A stretch of 64,000 nucleotides of DNA from contig JADKCK010000016.1 of assembly GCA_016718845.1 (NCBI GenBank), positions 1 to 64,000 on the forward strand. Direction: 5' to 3'. The notes beneath the pieces are model-generated. The model saw nothing but the letters and a program-made list of their open reading frames with translations. It did no database searches and was not told where the DNA came from. Position 1 is the stretch's first letter, and each line of letters starts with the position of its first letter. Made by a program: the position numbers and the translations under genes. This document shows positions 28,190-40,500 of this stretch, piece by piece. The stretch is from Sphingobacteriales bacterium. Its GTDB lineage: Bacteria > Bacteroidota > Bacteroidia > Chitinophagales > UBA2359.

Positions 28190-28515
28190 GTTTGTTTTTA
28201 AGGCTGAAAATCAATGATTTATGAGGTTATAAAAGTAGTATTTGTTAATTATTTACCTATAAGTAGGGCATTTTTTTACTTTTCGGCACTTTAAAATACA
28301 TTAAGTACTTGTTTTTTTTTGTCTTTTACAAATCAATGGCATAATAAACAACTTTTTTGGAGCCTGTCCGTAAAAATGACTGCGATATGACAATGAACAC
28401 CGTTTATGCCTTTGTATAGTTGCATTTATTCTGTTGGTGTTCAAGCTTTATTTTAAAAAGAAGTATGGCATACGCTTTGGTATTATTTATGAACGCTCAA
28501 CAATAAATATTTTCT

Positions 28516-31500
28516 ATGAACACACTAAAAACAATCACTTTGTTGCTCTGTATGGCTACTATACAAATAGTAGTTGCACAAAGCACCTCGGTTGCAGTTA
28601 CCGACTATAGCTCGCAACCAGCCTATCGTTCGGGTATGATATACCTGAAATTAAAAGACAATGCCCAAATTTATTTGCCTAAATTTAAACGTGGCGATAA
28701 GTTTGATAATTATCCAGTACTAAAACCATTTATGAACAATTATGGTATTAGCAAAGTTTACCGACCATTTGAAAAAACCAAAGGCATTGCTTTTCAGCAC
28801 ACTTACCGCGTTGAGTTTAATCCAACAGCCGATGTAGAAAAACTTATTAGAGAATTAACTACATTGGGTATGGTAGAGTATGCCGAAAAAATACCTGCCG
28901 AATATACTTGTTTTGACCCCAATGACCCTAAAGAAAACGATGGCTCGTTGTGGTTTTTAGATAAGGTAAAAGCCTATCAAGCATGGGATGTTACACAAGG
29001 CTCGGGCAATGTGGTAGTAGCCGTTGTTGACGATGCTATGTATACCACACACGAAGACCTAATGGCTAATATGTGGGTTAACCCCGACGAAATAGCTGGC
29101 AATGGTATTGACGATGATGAAAATGGCTATATAGACGACATAAATGGCGTTGATGTAGCCGACGATGATGGCAACCCTAATCCACCAGCAGCTTTGGTAT
29201 CGCCCTCGGTGTTTTCGCATGGCTCGCATTGTGCAGGTATTGTGGCAAGTGTTACTAATAATGGTGTAGGGGTAGCCTCGATAGGCAGCCACATTAAAGT
29301 AATGGGTGTAAAAGCCACCCGCGATGCTACATCAAGCCCAGGTATGATTGAAGCAGGTTGGGAGGGCATACAGTATGCCGTAGCCGAAGGAGCCACTATT
29401 ATTAGCCTTTCGTGGGGCGGTACCTCAAACTCGCAAACCTACCAAAACCTCATTAATAGTATCGAGGCACAAGGCGTATTGATTTTTGCCGCAGCAGGTA
29501 ACTCTGGTATCGAAACACCCTTTTATCCAGCAGCATATAATTATGTAGTTGCGGTAGGTGCCACCGACCAATCAGATTACAAAGCAAGTTACTCTAACTA
29601 TGGCTCTTGGGTAGATATTACGGCACCTGGTAGCTATATACATGGTATACTATGTACGGGTCCGTCAAACTATGGTATTAAAAGCGGAACTTCTATGGCT
29701 ACGCCAATGGCTGCCAGTTTAGCAGGTTTAATGAAATCGTATAACCCCGCTATAACCCCCGCCGAGTTGCGTACTTGCATGTACAACTCTGCCGATAACC
29801 TCGATGCACTTAACCCTACTTATGTTGGTAAAATGGGAGCAGGGCGTATCAATGCACAAGGGGCAGTAGTTTGCGCCTTGCCAAGTGCTTGTATCACGCC
29901 TTATAACCTTACAACCTCTAATATTGTAGGAACATCGGCACAGTTAAACTGGTCAGGAACGGCTGGCAGTACCTATACCGTACAAGCCCGCGAAGTTGGT
30001 ACGGCATCGTGGGGAACCTATTCGGCTAGTGGTACTTCTTATACGCTACCTATATCAGCGTGTAAAAATTACGAATTTAAAGTAATGGCAAATTGTGGGG
30101 GTAGTGGCAGTAGCAGCTACTCGGCAATAGCTACTTTTTCTACAACAGTTGGTGGTCCGCAAAATTATTGCACACAACCTACGCCTTCGGCATCTTTTGG
30201 TTGGATACAAAACGTGCAATTTGCAGGTATTAGCAATAACTCGGGTAACAATAGTGGTTACAACAATGCTACTTGCTCTGTGGGTTCGGTAACGGGCGGC
30301 ACAAGTTATCCTATTACCTTATCGCCCGGCTTTAACTCGTATGCTTACAACGAATACTGGCGAGTATATATTGATTATAATCAAGATGGCGATTTTACAG
30401 ATTCTAATGAATTGGCTTACGAGTCGGGTACTTCATCAACAACAACCGTAAGCGGCAACATTACCATTCCAAGTACTGCTTTATCGGGCAACACCCGTAT
30501 GCGTGTAATGATGAAATGGTTTGGCACTGGCGATATGACTTTACCCGTACCTTGCACAGCTTATAACTATGGCGAGGTAGAAGAATATACCATCAATGTT
30601 GGCTCGGCAGTACAATCGTGTTTGGCACCAAGCAGCACGGCAACTAGTAGTATTACAGCAAGCGGAGCTACCTTATCGTGGGCAGCAGTAAGCGGTACAA
30701 CAACTTACCCTGTACAATACAAAGCAACAAGCAGCAGCACCTGGATAACCGTTAATGCTGCCGCCACCTCAACTACTTTAAGCGGATTAGCAGCAAGCAC
30801 CACCTACGAGTGGAAAGTAGCTGCCAGTTGCGGAACATACAGCACACCGCTTACTTTTACCACAAGTGCAGTTGCTGTTGCTTGTAGCACGCCAAGTAGT
30901 GCAACGGTAACATCGCTTACAGCTACCACAGCAGGTTTATCATGGAGTAGTGTAAGCGGAGCAAGCAACTACGCAGTTCGTTGTCGTGTGTTAAATAGCA
31001 CATGGAGCGCCGATTTAACAGCTACCTCTAATACAGCCACACTTAGCCAATTATCGCCCGCTACCACCTACGAGTATCAAGTAAAAACAAATTGTGCAAG
31101 TGGTGTTAGTGCTTACTCGTCAAGTGTAAACTTTATTACAGCTACACCTTCTTGTAGTGCTCCATCAGCACTATCTACTTCGGGTATATCTACTAGCGGT
31201 TTAACACTTAATTGGGGCGCTGTTACAGGTGGCTTAACTTATACAGTTAGATACCGTGTAAATGGAAGTACTACCTGGACAACAATGCCTACTACCACAT
31301 CAACCACACAAGCTATTAGCGGTTTAGCTGCCACTACTACCTACGAACTACAAGCAGGCTCTACTTGCAGCGGAGCTACGGTAAATTACTCCACTTCTAT
31401 TACCGCCACTACTGCCACACCTTGCGGAACACCCAGCACATTAGCTGCTAGTAGCATTACTAGCTCGGGCGCTACACTTACTTGGGCAGCTGTAACTGGG

Positions 31501-34184
31501 GCTACTACTTACACCATTCAGTACAAAACAAGTAGCAGCACAACTTGGTTAAGCACTACATCTACCACTGCTTCTAAGGCGCTAACGGGTTTAACTGCCT
31601 CTACTGCCTACGATTTTAAAGTAATGTCGACCTGTAGCAGCGGTTCAAGTGCTTACTCGGCAGTAAGTACTTTTACAACAGCAGCAACCAGCTCTTGTGG
31701 CATACCTTCGGGTGTTGTAGCGGGTTCTATTACTGCATCAAACGCAGCCATTAGCTGGACAGCCGTTAGCGGAGCCACCAGCTATACCATTCAATACAAA
31801 TTGGCAAGTGGTACTATTTGGTCAAGTACTACCGCCACTACTAACACTAAATTGTTGGTAGGTTTGGTAGCATCAACAGCGTATAACGTAAAAGTAATGT
31901 CGACTTGTAGCAGTGGTAGTAGTGCTTACTCATCTACTGCCAACTTTACCACATTGGCAACAACTACATGTGGTGTGCCATCGGGGGTAACAACTAGTGG
32001 TATTAGCAGCACAGGTGCTACCGTTAGCTGGACAGCCGTAAGTAGTGCCACCAGTTACACCATTCAGTACAAAACAAGTAGTGCCACCACTTGGATAACT
32101 ACTACGGCTACTACGGCTTCAAAAGCCTTAACTGGCTTGGCAGCCTCAACCGCCTACGATGTAAAAGTAATGTCGACTTGCAGTGGTGGTTCTAGTGCCT
32201 ACTCATCTGTTGCTACCTTTACCACATCGGCAGCGGCAGTAACTTGTGGCGTACCATCCGTCTTTAACCTGGGCTCTATTACTGCCATCAAGTGCAGCCA
32301 GCTACCTGGACAGCCGTAAGCGGCTCAACCAGCTATACCATTCAATACAAATTAGCAAGGGCACTATTTGGTCAAGTACTACCGCCACCACTAACACAAA
32401 AATTGCTAGTAGGTTTAACTGCCTCAACAGCGTATAACGTAAAAGTAATGTCGACTTGTAGCAGTGGCAATAGTGCCTACACAGCTATCACCAATTTTAC
32501 TACATCGGCAACAACTACATGTGGTGTGCCATCGGGGGTAACAACTAGTGGTATTAGCAGCACAGGTGCTACCGTTAGCTGGACAGCCGTAAGTAGTGCC
32601 ACCAGTTACACCATTCAGTACAAAACAAGTAGTGCCACCACTTGGATAACTACTACGGCTACTACGGCTTCAAAAGCCTTAACTGGCTTGGCAGCCTCAA
32701 CCGCCTACGATGTAAAAGTAATGTCGACCTGTAGTAGTGGTTCAAGTGCCTACACCGCTGTTGCCAACTTTACCACATCGGTAGCACCAGCAACCTGCGG
32801 TATACCAACAGGGGTGGCAATGGGTACTATAGCTACTACCACAGCCGTTGTAAACTGGACAGCCGTAAGCGGAGCTACCCAATACACTATTCAATACAAA
32901 TTAGCAAGCAGCACTATTTGGTCAAGTACTACTACCACCTCTAACACTAAATTGTTAATGGGTTTGGTTGCTGGTACTGCCTACAATGTAAAGGTAATGT
33001 CAACCTGTAGTGTTGGTACAAGTGCTTATTCAAGCATAGTTAATTTTAGCACATCGCCCGGTACTTTATCGTTTAATGGTTTGATGTATTGCGAACCAAG
33101 CAGCAACACCGAAAACGCACAATGGATTAACGAAGTAAATTTTGCCGACCTTCAAAACTACTCGGCTAATAACAACGGCTATGGCGATTTTTCGATTTTA
33201 AGCACCGAAGTTGTTCGTGGAAACACCTATACCCTTGACTTGCAAGCCAACAATGGCAACAATGCACAATGGCAAATATGGATAGATTACGACCAAGATG
33301 GGGCGTTTGATAACAGCACTGAGTTAGTAGCCAGCCAAGAAGGAGCAAACACATCTGCCCAAATTACTATACCAACAACGGTATATGTGGGCGAGGCTCG
33401 TATGCGGATTGCCTTGGGCAACAACACCAATGCCTGCGAAAATGCCAATGGCGAAACAGAAGATTATACGCTATACATTAAACCACAAAATGCCATTGCC
33501 GATGTGCCTAACAACTTTATCGAAAGTGTTAGCTTTAACAACCAAAGCTATACAAGTGCCAACCAAGGCAAATTTAGCAAGGCAACGTTTAGTGTGCAAC
33601 AAGGCGAAATCTATCCGCTAACCTTAACTGCCGCCTACGTACAAAATACATCCGCATTTTGGTTAATACAAATTGACTACAACAATAACGGTATCTACAC
33701 CGACCAAGACGAAACCCTAACGGTAGCAGCAAACGGTAATAAAACCATTATCACTCAATTAACGGTGCCAAGCAATGCTAATCTTACCAATGCTAACATA
33801 AAGGTAAGTTTGCAACACGCAGGTAGCAGCCAAGCATTTGTTACCGACGAAACCGAAGAATATGCACTAACTATTCTGGAAGCTACCCAAAACATAGCTT
33901 TAAACAATAAAACGTGCGATGATATAGCCGTATCGTTTAACTACAGCGTAGAGGATAACAAAGTGGTATTTGAAAACACCTCGATGGGTAAATACAACGA
34001 TATTTGGTGGCAGTTTGGCGACGGTAGCACCAACACCGACCCTAACCCCGAACATACCTACCAAAAAATAGGCGATTACGACATATCACTAACACTTAGC
34101 AACACCACCACAGGTTGCCGCCAAACATTTAATGGCAAAGTGTTTATTACCAACGGTACTGCTATGCTCGATAACAACGACTAA
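28516..34184 (+). CDS. Subtilisin-like (S8) protease with FnIII, GEVED and PKD modules, one frameshift
   Basis: About 1890 residues. The signal peptide is MNTLKTITLLLCMATIQIVVA. An inhibitor-like propeptide (about 40-125) precedes the S8 domain with Asp172 (VAVVDDAMY), His235 (FSHGSHCAGI), oxyanion Asn329 (AAAGNSG) and Ser393 (SGTSMATPMAA), so the triad is complete. A GEVED domain lies at about 585-700 (WRVYIDYNQDGDFTD). At least nine FnIII modules of about 91-92 residues follow, each with a TxxWxxV..xTxYTIQYK core. Two more GEVED-type domains (WQIWIDYDQDGAFDN and FWLIQIDYNNNGIYTDQDE) come next, and a PKD domain (WWQFGDGSTNTDPNPEHTYQ) ends the protein. The frame breaks once near 32290. Adjacent module starts are 276 bp apart but one interval is 275 bp, so a single base is missing. 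No T9SS sorting domain is visible at the C-terminus. Confidence 0.85.
31956..32177 (+). repeat. Exact intragenic FnIII duplicate, first copy
   Basis: 222 bp that appear identical to 32507-32728 within the S8 protease gene. The offset is 551 bp, one short of two 276-bp modules, which locates the missing base between the copies. Confidence 0.8.
32507..32728 (+). repeat. Exact intragenic FnIII duplicate, second copy
   Basis: Matches 31956-32177. The module lying between the two copies differs at many positions, so this is recent duplication or gene conversion. Confidence 0.8.
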
Positions 34185-34202
34185 ACAGCACCCAAACACA
34201 TA

Positions 34203-34249
34203 AAATAGGCTCGCAGGGCAATTTAATGCTCGGCGAGCTTATTTTTTTT
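34203..34249 (+). terminator. Hairpin terminator after the S8 protease gene
   Basis: ATAGGCTCGC pairs with GCGAGCTTAT (one G-T pair) and is followed by T8. It confirms that the protease gene ends at 34184. Confidence 0.65.
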
Positions 34250-34304
34250 GCCATTTGTTGATATTTTATTTAACAAATAGGCAATACAGCGTTAATAAAA
34301 GCCG

Positions 34305-34312
34305 TACCTTTG
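34305..34312 (+). promoter_or_regulatory. Candidate -7 element for the acidic-protein gene
   Basis: TACCTTTG, 52 bp upstream of the ATG at 34365. Confidence 0.4.
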
Positions 34313-34364
34313 TGCCTTCATTTAGTGTCTTTTCATCTTTTTAACAAAAAAAACAATTACCCTT

Positions 34365-34862
34365 ATGAAACTCAATAGCATTGGGCAGTTTCGAAAACAT
34401 ACAACCTTTGATAGTGTAAGCAGTTTAGACCCTTCGATGCGCCGACAGTGGATTAACGAATACGACGACGACGATAACGACGACGACGACCAAGACGATG
34501 AATGGGAAGAGGAAGAAACGCACGACGACGACGATGATTTATTTGGCGACGACGACGATGACGATGACGAAGATGATGACAACGACGACGAATTTGTATC
34601 GAAGCTAAAAGAACGCTTGCCCATACAAATTAACAAACGCAGAGCTAAAAAAGGCAAAAAACCTATCAAAGCCGATATAGCCTCGATGAGTAACGACGAA
34701 TTTTTAGACTTTTTGCGCAAAAAACTAACTACTCGAGCAGCTAAACACCCCGACAAAGAATCGCCCGACTTTAACAACATGAGCGATGATGATTTGGTAG
34801 ATTTTGTAAAACAGCATTTAGAAGAGCGTAAAAACAGAAAAGCCAAACGCAAAAACAAATAA
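34365..34862 (+). CDS. Extremely acidic Asp-rich small protein
   Basis: 165 residues in three parts. A neutral N-terminus (1-33, MKLNSIGQFRKHTTFDSV) is followed by a tract at about 34-76 made almost wholly of Asp and Glu, then a basic C-terminal half (77-165). The basic half holds two similar short motifs, SMSNDEFLDFLRKKL and NMSDDDLVDFVKQHL, and ends RKNRKAKRKNK. The repeated motif looks like a small helical unit. No signal peptide, so it is probably cytoplasmic. The charge layout suggests a nucleic-acid- or ribosome-associated protein or a chaperone-like factor, but this is inference; no family is recognised. A clear terminator follows. Confidence 0.75.
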   Translation: MKLNSIGQFRKHTTFDSVSSLDPSMRRQWINEYDDDDNDDDDQDDEWEEEETHDDDDDLFGDDDDDDDEDDDNDDEFVSKLKERLPIQINKRRAKKGKKPIKADIASMSNDEFLDFLRKKLTTRAAKHPDKESPDFNNMSDDDLVDFVKQHLEERKNRKAKRKNK

Positions 34863-34881
34863 AATACGCTTACTTCAAAAG

Positions 34882-34926
34882 AAAAAACGGTAACACGCCC
34901 CATATAGGTTTGTTACCGTTTTTTTG
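34882..34926 (+). terminator. Hairpin terminator after the acidic-protein gene
   Basis: AAAAAACGGTAAC pairs with GTTACCGTTTTTT around a 16-base loop. Confidence 0.75.
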
Positions 34927-34949
34927 TAATTTTATAAATATAATAAAAA

Positions 34950-36152
34950 ATGTCTAAAATAATAAGCCGTACTGTAGTGGTACTAGCCATTGTTAGTTTG
35001 CTTGGCGACATAGCCAGCGAAATGCTTTATCCTATCATACCTATTTATTTGCAAAGCATAGGCTTTTCGGCGGCATCATTAGGTTTGCTCGAAGGTTTGG
35101 CAACGGCAATGTCGGGTTTAAGCAAGGGTTATTTTGGGCAATTGTCGGACATTCGCGGCATACGAATGCCTTTTATTAGGGTAGGTTATTTGTTAAGTGC
35201 CATATCAAAACCTATGTTAGCTCTTTTTACCAATACTTGGTGGATATTTACCGCCCGCACCGCCGACCGCCTAGGCAAAGGTATACGCACAGGCGCACGC
35301 GACGCTGTTCTGTCGGACGAAACTACCCCTGAATACAAAGGCAGGGTATTTGGTTTTCACCGAACCTTTGACACCATTGGTGCAGCTATTGGTCCATTGA
35401 TAGCCTTAGCTTTGCTACAAATATATCCTAACCAATACCGATTAATTATTTTATTGGCATTTATACCTGGCATACTATCGGTATTATGCACTTTTGCCAT
35501 TAAACCTAAAAACGCGCCACAACCCACAGGCAGCAAGGTAAAAGTAACTTTTTTTTCGTTTGTAACCTATTGGCAGCAAGCAACACCTCAATATAGGCGT
35601 ATAGTATTAGGCTTTTTGGCATTTGCACTAATCAACAGCTCCGACATGTTTTTGTTGTTGCGCCTAAAACAAATAGGTTTTAGCGAGCAAGGCGTGGTGG
35701 GCGTTTATTTGTTTTACAATGTGGTGTATGCCATTTTGTCGTATCCGGCAGGGGCTTTGGGCGACCGCTGGGGCTTTGGCAAAACCTTTACTATTGGGTT
35801 AGTGCTTTTTGCTACGGTATATGGTAGCCTTGCTTTTGTAAACAATACCCCAATTATACTAGGTTTGTTTGTGCTGTATGGTTTTTATGCCGCATCTACC
35901 GAAAGTATTGCCAAAGCCTGGATAAGCAACTTAGCTGCCCCACAACAAACTGCCACTGCCATAGGCACCTATACCGCCTTTAGTAGTATTTGCGGCTTGT
36001 TGGCAAGTACATGGGCAGGTATTGTGTGGCAATATTGGGGAGCCAACTACACCTTTGTTGTTAGCGGAGTAGCGGCACTAGGTGTGGCTATTTATTTTAA
36101 AATGATAGAAACCAAAATGCAACACTTTGATACAGACCTTGAAAAGTGCTGA
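34950..36152 (+). CDS. MFS transporter
   Basis: 400 residues with 12 hydrophobic segments. The start is MSKIISRTVVVLAIVSLLGD. The loop 2-3 motif of the major facilitator superfamily appears as GQLSDIRGIRMP, and the second-half equivalent as GALGDRWGFGKT. The segment TADRLGKGIRTGARDAVLSD matches a Bacteroidota/Proteobacteria subgroup of unknown substrate, probably drug or metabolite efflux. The last seven residues (DTDLEKC) and the stop codon are encoded by the inverted repeat of the family 2 element at 36128, so the native C-terminus has been replaced. Confidence 0.85.
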   Translation: MSKIISRTVVVLAIVSLLGDIASEMLYPIIPIYLQSIGFSAASLGLLEGLATAMSGLSKGYFGQLSDIRGIRMPFIRVGYLLSAISKPMLALFTNTWWIFTARTADRLGKGIRTGARDAVLSDETTPEYKGRVFGFHRTFDTIGAAIGPLIALALLQIYPNQYRLIILLAFIPGILSVLCTFAIKPKNAPQPTGSKVKVTFFSFVTYWQQATPQYRRIVLGFLAFALINSSDMFLLLRLKQIGFSEQGVVGVYLFYNVVYAILSYPAGALGDRWGFGKTFTIGLVLFATVYGSLAFVNNTPIILGLFVLYGFYAASTESIAKAWISNLAAPQQTATAIGTYTAFSSICGLLASTWAGIVWQYWGANYTFVVSGVAALGVAIYFKMIETKMQHFDTDLEKC

Positions 36153-36318
36153 TTGGGCGGTTGCGCTTGCTTTGCTTTGGGGGTGCCATAGGCTGTGCAA
36201 ATAGGGCAAACCAAGCATCACCCCCAAAAAAGACCGATTCCGCGTCAAGCGGGGCAAGTGTGTTTATTTAAATAACAGATATGAAGTAGGCGAATGCTAC
36301 TTACTTAAGTCGGCATCA
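36128..36318. repeat. MITE-like element, family 2, copy A
   Basis: The left end TGATACAGACCTTGAAAAGT (36128-36147) matches the termini of the 18281-18568 element. The next 130 bp share a long body with 41321-41475, including CGGTTGCGCTTGCTTTGCTT and a CACCCCCAAAAAAGACCG block. A degenerate right end (GTCGGCATCA near 36309-36318) abuts the lipoprotein gene stop at 36321. No ORF. Confidence 0.6.
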
Positions 36319-36320
36319 AG

Positions 36321-36764
36321 CTAGTCCGTAACTTCAAACTGAACCGTATAATTATCGGGTAGACGCGGAATAGTTATCCAGTTCATATTTCTGATTTCAT
36401 TGTGGCAATTGCCTCCCGGAACCGCTTTTACCTGATAATGATATACCCGCTTTTCGGGGTCGGCAAGAATGGTGTAGGTGTAACTAGCTGTGCAGCCATC
36501 TACAATTGTTTGTTTGCCCAATAGTGTTTTTTGAGAAAAATCGATGGGGGGTAACACATAACTGCTACACTCGTCGGTGCTGTCGCGGTGCAACAACAAA
36601 GCGTTGTACGATGCGGTATCGCTTAGTACATACTCTTGCTGTGGTAACAGCATACAATCGGCTATATTAATAGTTGATAAGCCTTCGATAATAATTAAAT
36701 TGTCTTTGTTGCAACTGCTGCAAAGTAAAAGAAATAATCCAAAATGCAAAATAAATCGCATCAT
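36321..36764 (-). CDS. Small predicted lipoprotein
   Basis: 147 residues. The leader MMRFILHFGLFLLLCSSC carries a lipobox-like end at Cys18, so lipid attachment and export are likely. The mature part contains four further cysteines (at CMLL, DECSSY, DGCTAS and NCHNE) and mostly beta-type sequence, suggesting a small disulfide-bonded fold. A second ATG one codon later is an equally good start. No family is recognised. It lies convergent to the MFS gene, with element A between them. Confidence 0.6.
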   Translation of the reverse strand: MMRFILHFGLFLLLCSSCNKDNLIIIEGLSTINIADCMLLPQQEYVLSDTASYNALLLHRDSTDECSSYVLPPIDFSQKTLLGKQTIVDGCTASYTYTILADPEKRVYHYQVKAVPGGNCHNEIRNMNWITIPRLPDNYTVQFEVTD

Positions 36765-37560
36765 AATAACAATGGTTTTGTTTTACGAAAAATACATATA
36801 ACTATTCTGATAGCTAAATAGATAGGACTATATAACGGTGTAAAGATAGGGTAAATAGCCAAAAGGTTGCATGGCTAGTTTAAAAAAGATTTTTTTGGAC
36901 AAAAAAAAAGAAAAATAGGCGGCTAAAAATCGGAAAAAATGAAAAAATCAACTTTAGTTTTTTTAATAACAGGCTCTAAATTAATCATAATCTACTGATA
37001 AACAGTGACTTATAGATATGGGTACTGCAAAAATGATTTTTATTTTACTATATTAGGTGTTTGGAAAAACGGATAAAATGTTTTTTGACGGTACTGTAAA
37101 ACAAACGATTTTTGCCATGTCTTAGAGAAAGAAGTTTGCTTTTATGATTAACGTTAAAAATAAACGTATAATTGCAAATAGTAAATGTTTTTATTTGAGA
37201 CGATAAAGCCCTAAAAAGTAGCTCAGGTTGCTGTGTTAGCAGTTGTTTAATTAGCACTTTGTATAACCCAATGCAAAGCCCTAAAAACCTAAACCGTAAA
37301 ACCACCTTCCTTACCTTAAAGCCAATGCTGTTGCACAGCAACTAAGCTACACTTCTTTTTTGTATTATTACAAAATTATTGTCTCGATAAGCCTATCTTT
37401 CGGCAAATTATTGCATACCTTTGCCAATAATTTTGCCGCTTTTTTGTATTCAACACCCCATCTACCCCAAAATAAAACTTAATGGTACTTTGTTTGTTTA
37501 GTTGAAGAATAGCTAAACTCAATAATCTTTTTAGAATTTTCACACATTATCAATTATATC
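36765..37560. other. Long AT-rich spacer before the C25 protease gene
   Basis: About 800 bp. A minus-strand frame at 37341-37048 is low in confidence and not called. A -7 candidate, TACCTTTG, at 37416-37423 would give the C25 protease gene a leader of about 135 nt. Nothing else is recognised. Confidence 0.4.
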
Positions 37561-40500
37561 ATGCTACGAACATTATCTTTTTTGTTATTGCTAATGCTTG
37601 CCCAATTAAGTGGCTTTGCTACCAACCCAACAAGCATCAAGCTAATATCATCCGACGAAAAAAGCACTGTAGTACAACTACAACTAACCGACAACTACAC
37701 ACTACACCCCGTAGAAACCTCCAAAGGCACAGCCTATACACTAAGTGTACCTAATGCCACGCCCATACTTAAAGCAGGAGCCCCCGACTTGGCTAAAATT
37801 ACCACATCGGTGATAATACCCAACCAATACGGAACTAACTTGGAGGTAATAAACTCGGACTATACCGACTTTGCCAACATCAACATTGCTCCCTCTAAGG
37901 GCAACCTAAGCCGCAACATAAACCCCGCCAATGTGCCGTTTACGTATAGCAGCAGCTACCAAAAAAACGAATTTTTTCCAAGCAAATTAGCCGATACCCG
38001 CCAACCCTACATCTTGCGCGATTATCGAGCCCAAACCATTGTGTTGTATCCGTTTCAGTACAACCCCGTTACCAAAGTGTTGCGGGTATACCATAATATA
38101 ACCGTAAGCCTAAAAACTAACCACCAAAAAGGCATCAACGAACTAACACAAACCGCAAACACCAAAAGCATAAACCCCGAGTTTGCCAGTATCTACCAAA
38201 ACCAATTTTTAAACTACCAAACACAAAACAGCAACCGCTACAACGAACTAAGCGACCTAAACGCCAAATTGTTGGTGATTACCCACAACTCGTTTAGCGA
38301 CATTATACAACCCCTTGTAGACTGGAAAATACGCCGCGGCATACCTACACAAGTAGTAGATGTGGCAACTATTGGCGACGAACAAGCTATACGTACCTAT
38401 ATTGCCGACCAATACCACAACAACCAAATAACACACGTTTTACTAGTGGGCGATGCAGCCCAAGTACCCTCTCTTTACTCTAACGCAGCCGATGGCTACT
38501 CCGATGTATTATATGGTTGCATCGAAGGCATCGACTCGTACCCCGAGGTGTTTATCGGGCGCTTCTCGGGCGAAACAACCACCCATATACGCACCCAGGT
38601 GCAACGTACCATGGATTACGAAATAAACCCAACTGCTAGCACCGATTGGCTAAAACGAGCCGTTTGCATAGCATCTAACGAAGGACCTGGCGACGATAAC
38701 GAAATGGACTGGGAACACCAACGTAACATACGCACCGACCTACTAAATTATACCTACAACACCGGCTACGAGCTATACGACGGCTCGCAAGGGGGCGAAG
38801 ATGCAGCAGGTAATCCATCGGCAGCACAGTTGGTTAATATTATCAATGGTGGTGTAGGTGTTATGTCTTATACAGGGCACGGCTACGAAGGTGGTTGCGC
38901 AACAACAGGTTTAGATATGAGCGATGTATATACCCTCCAAAATATGGGCAAACTGCCTTTCTTTTGGTCGGTGGCTTGCGTAAATGGAGCATTTGTTGAT
39001 GGTACTTGCTTCGCCGAAGCCTTGTTGCGCTCCGAAAACAACGGACAACCCATTGGCTGTGTAGCCACACTTATGTCAACCATTAACCAATCGTGGAACC
39101 CACCTATGTCGGGACAAGACGAAATGGTGGATATCCTCACCGAACAATACGACGATAAACCGATGCGCTCGTTTGGTGGTATATCGTACAACGGCTGTAT
39201 GCAAATGAACGATGATTATGGCACAGATGGTGAAGCCATGACCGACTCCTGGACGTGCTTTGGCGACCCCACACTAATGGTGCGTACCGATGTACCTGCC
39301 GACCTTACTGCCCAACACGAGCCCGCTATTATTTTGGGCAACAACACCTACACCGTATCGTCGGATGTAGAAGGAGCTTTTGTGTCGTTGGTGATAGATG
39401 GACAAATTGTTGCCACCGGAACCATCAGCGGTGGTATGGCAACCCTAAATTTTGTACCCCTAACTAACGTAGGTACTATGTATGTTACACTAACAGCATT
39501 TAACCACACGCCTTATTTGGGGCAGGCAAGTATTGTGCCAGGCACCGAGCCATTTGTGGTAGCTAACAATACCACTTTGATAGATGCCAACGGAAACAAC
39601 ATTGCCGAAAATGGCGAAACAGCCCAACTAAATGTAGTGTTCAAAAACTTAGGTCCTATTGTAGCCAACAACGCAGTTGCTACCCTTAGCACTTCCGATA
39701 TTAATGTAACCATTAGCGACAACACCGAAAACTTAGGCAACGTATCGGGTAGCCAAGAAATAAGCATTGATAACGCCTTTGCCTTTGCCATAAGCGCCAC
39801 CGTACCCGACCAACACGTAATACATTTTATCGTAACCATAACCGATGATTTGGGTAATAGCTGGACATCTTACGTAAACTATGTCGTTTCGGCACCAGCG
39901 TTGCAAGCAAACAGCGTGATAGTAGATGACTCGTTTGGCGGCAACAACAACGGGCGTTTAGACCCAGGCGAAACCGTAGCCGTAACTATCCCAACACTAA
40001 ACAATGGTCATGCAACAAGTGCCGACGGCGTAGCCAGCATTGCTACTGCCACATTAGGCGTTAGCTTTGCCAACAACAACACGCCTTTTACTGCCCTTGC
40101 ACCTAATGCCCAAGTACAAACGGTGTTTGGTATCACCGCATCGCCAACACTACCTATAGGTAGCCAAGCCAACTTTACTTTTACTGCCGATGCTGGCGGA
40201 TACAACACGACCTACAACTTTGCATTGCCAATAGGTTTAATTGTAGAGGATTTTGAGTCGGGCGGTTTTGCACAATTTGACTGGAGCAATGGCGGCAACC
40301 AACCTTGGGGTATTGATACCAACATTAAATACGAAGGCAACGAAAGTGCCAAATCGGGTAATATAGGCAACAGCCAAACATCGGTTTTGCAAATTAGCCG
40401 TACAGTAGCCGCCGCCGATTCGGTTTCGTTTTTCAAACGTGTATCGTCCGAGCAAGATTGGGATTACCTTATTTTTTATATAGATGGCGTAGAAATGGAC

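Noticed and set aside
37048..37341. 97-residue minus-strand ORF before the C25 protease gene
   Set aside because: No family resemblance, no convincing start signal, and a composition typical of AT-rich spacer.
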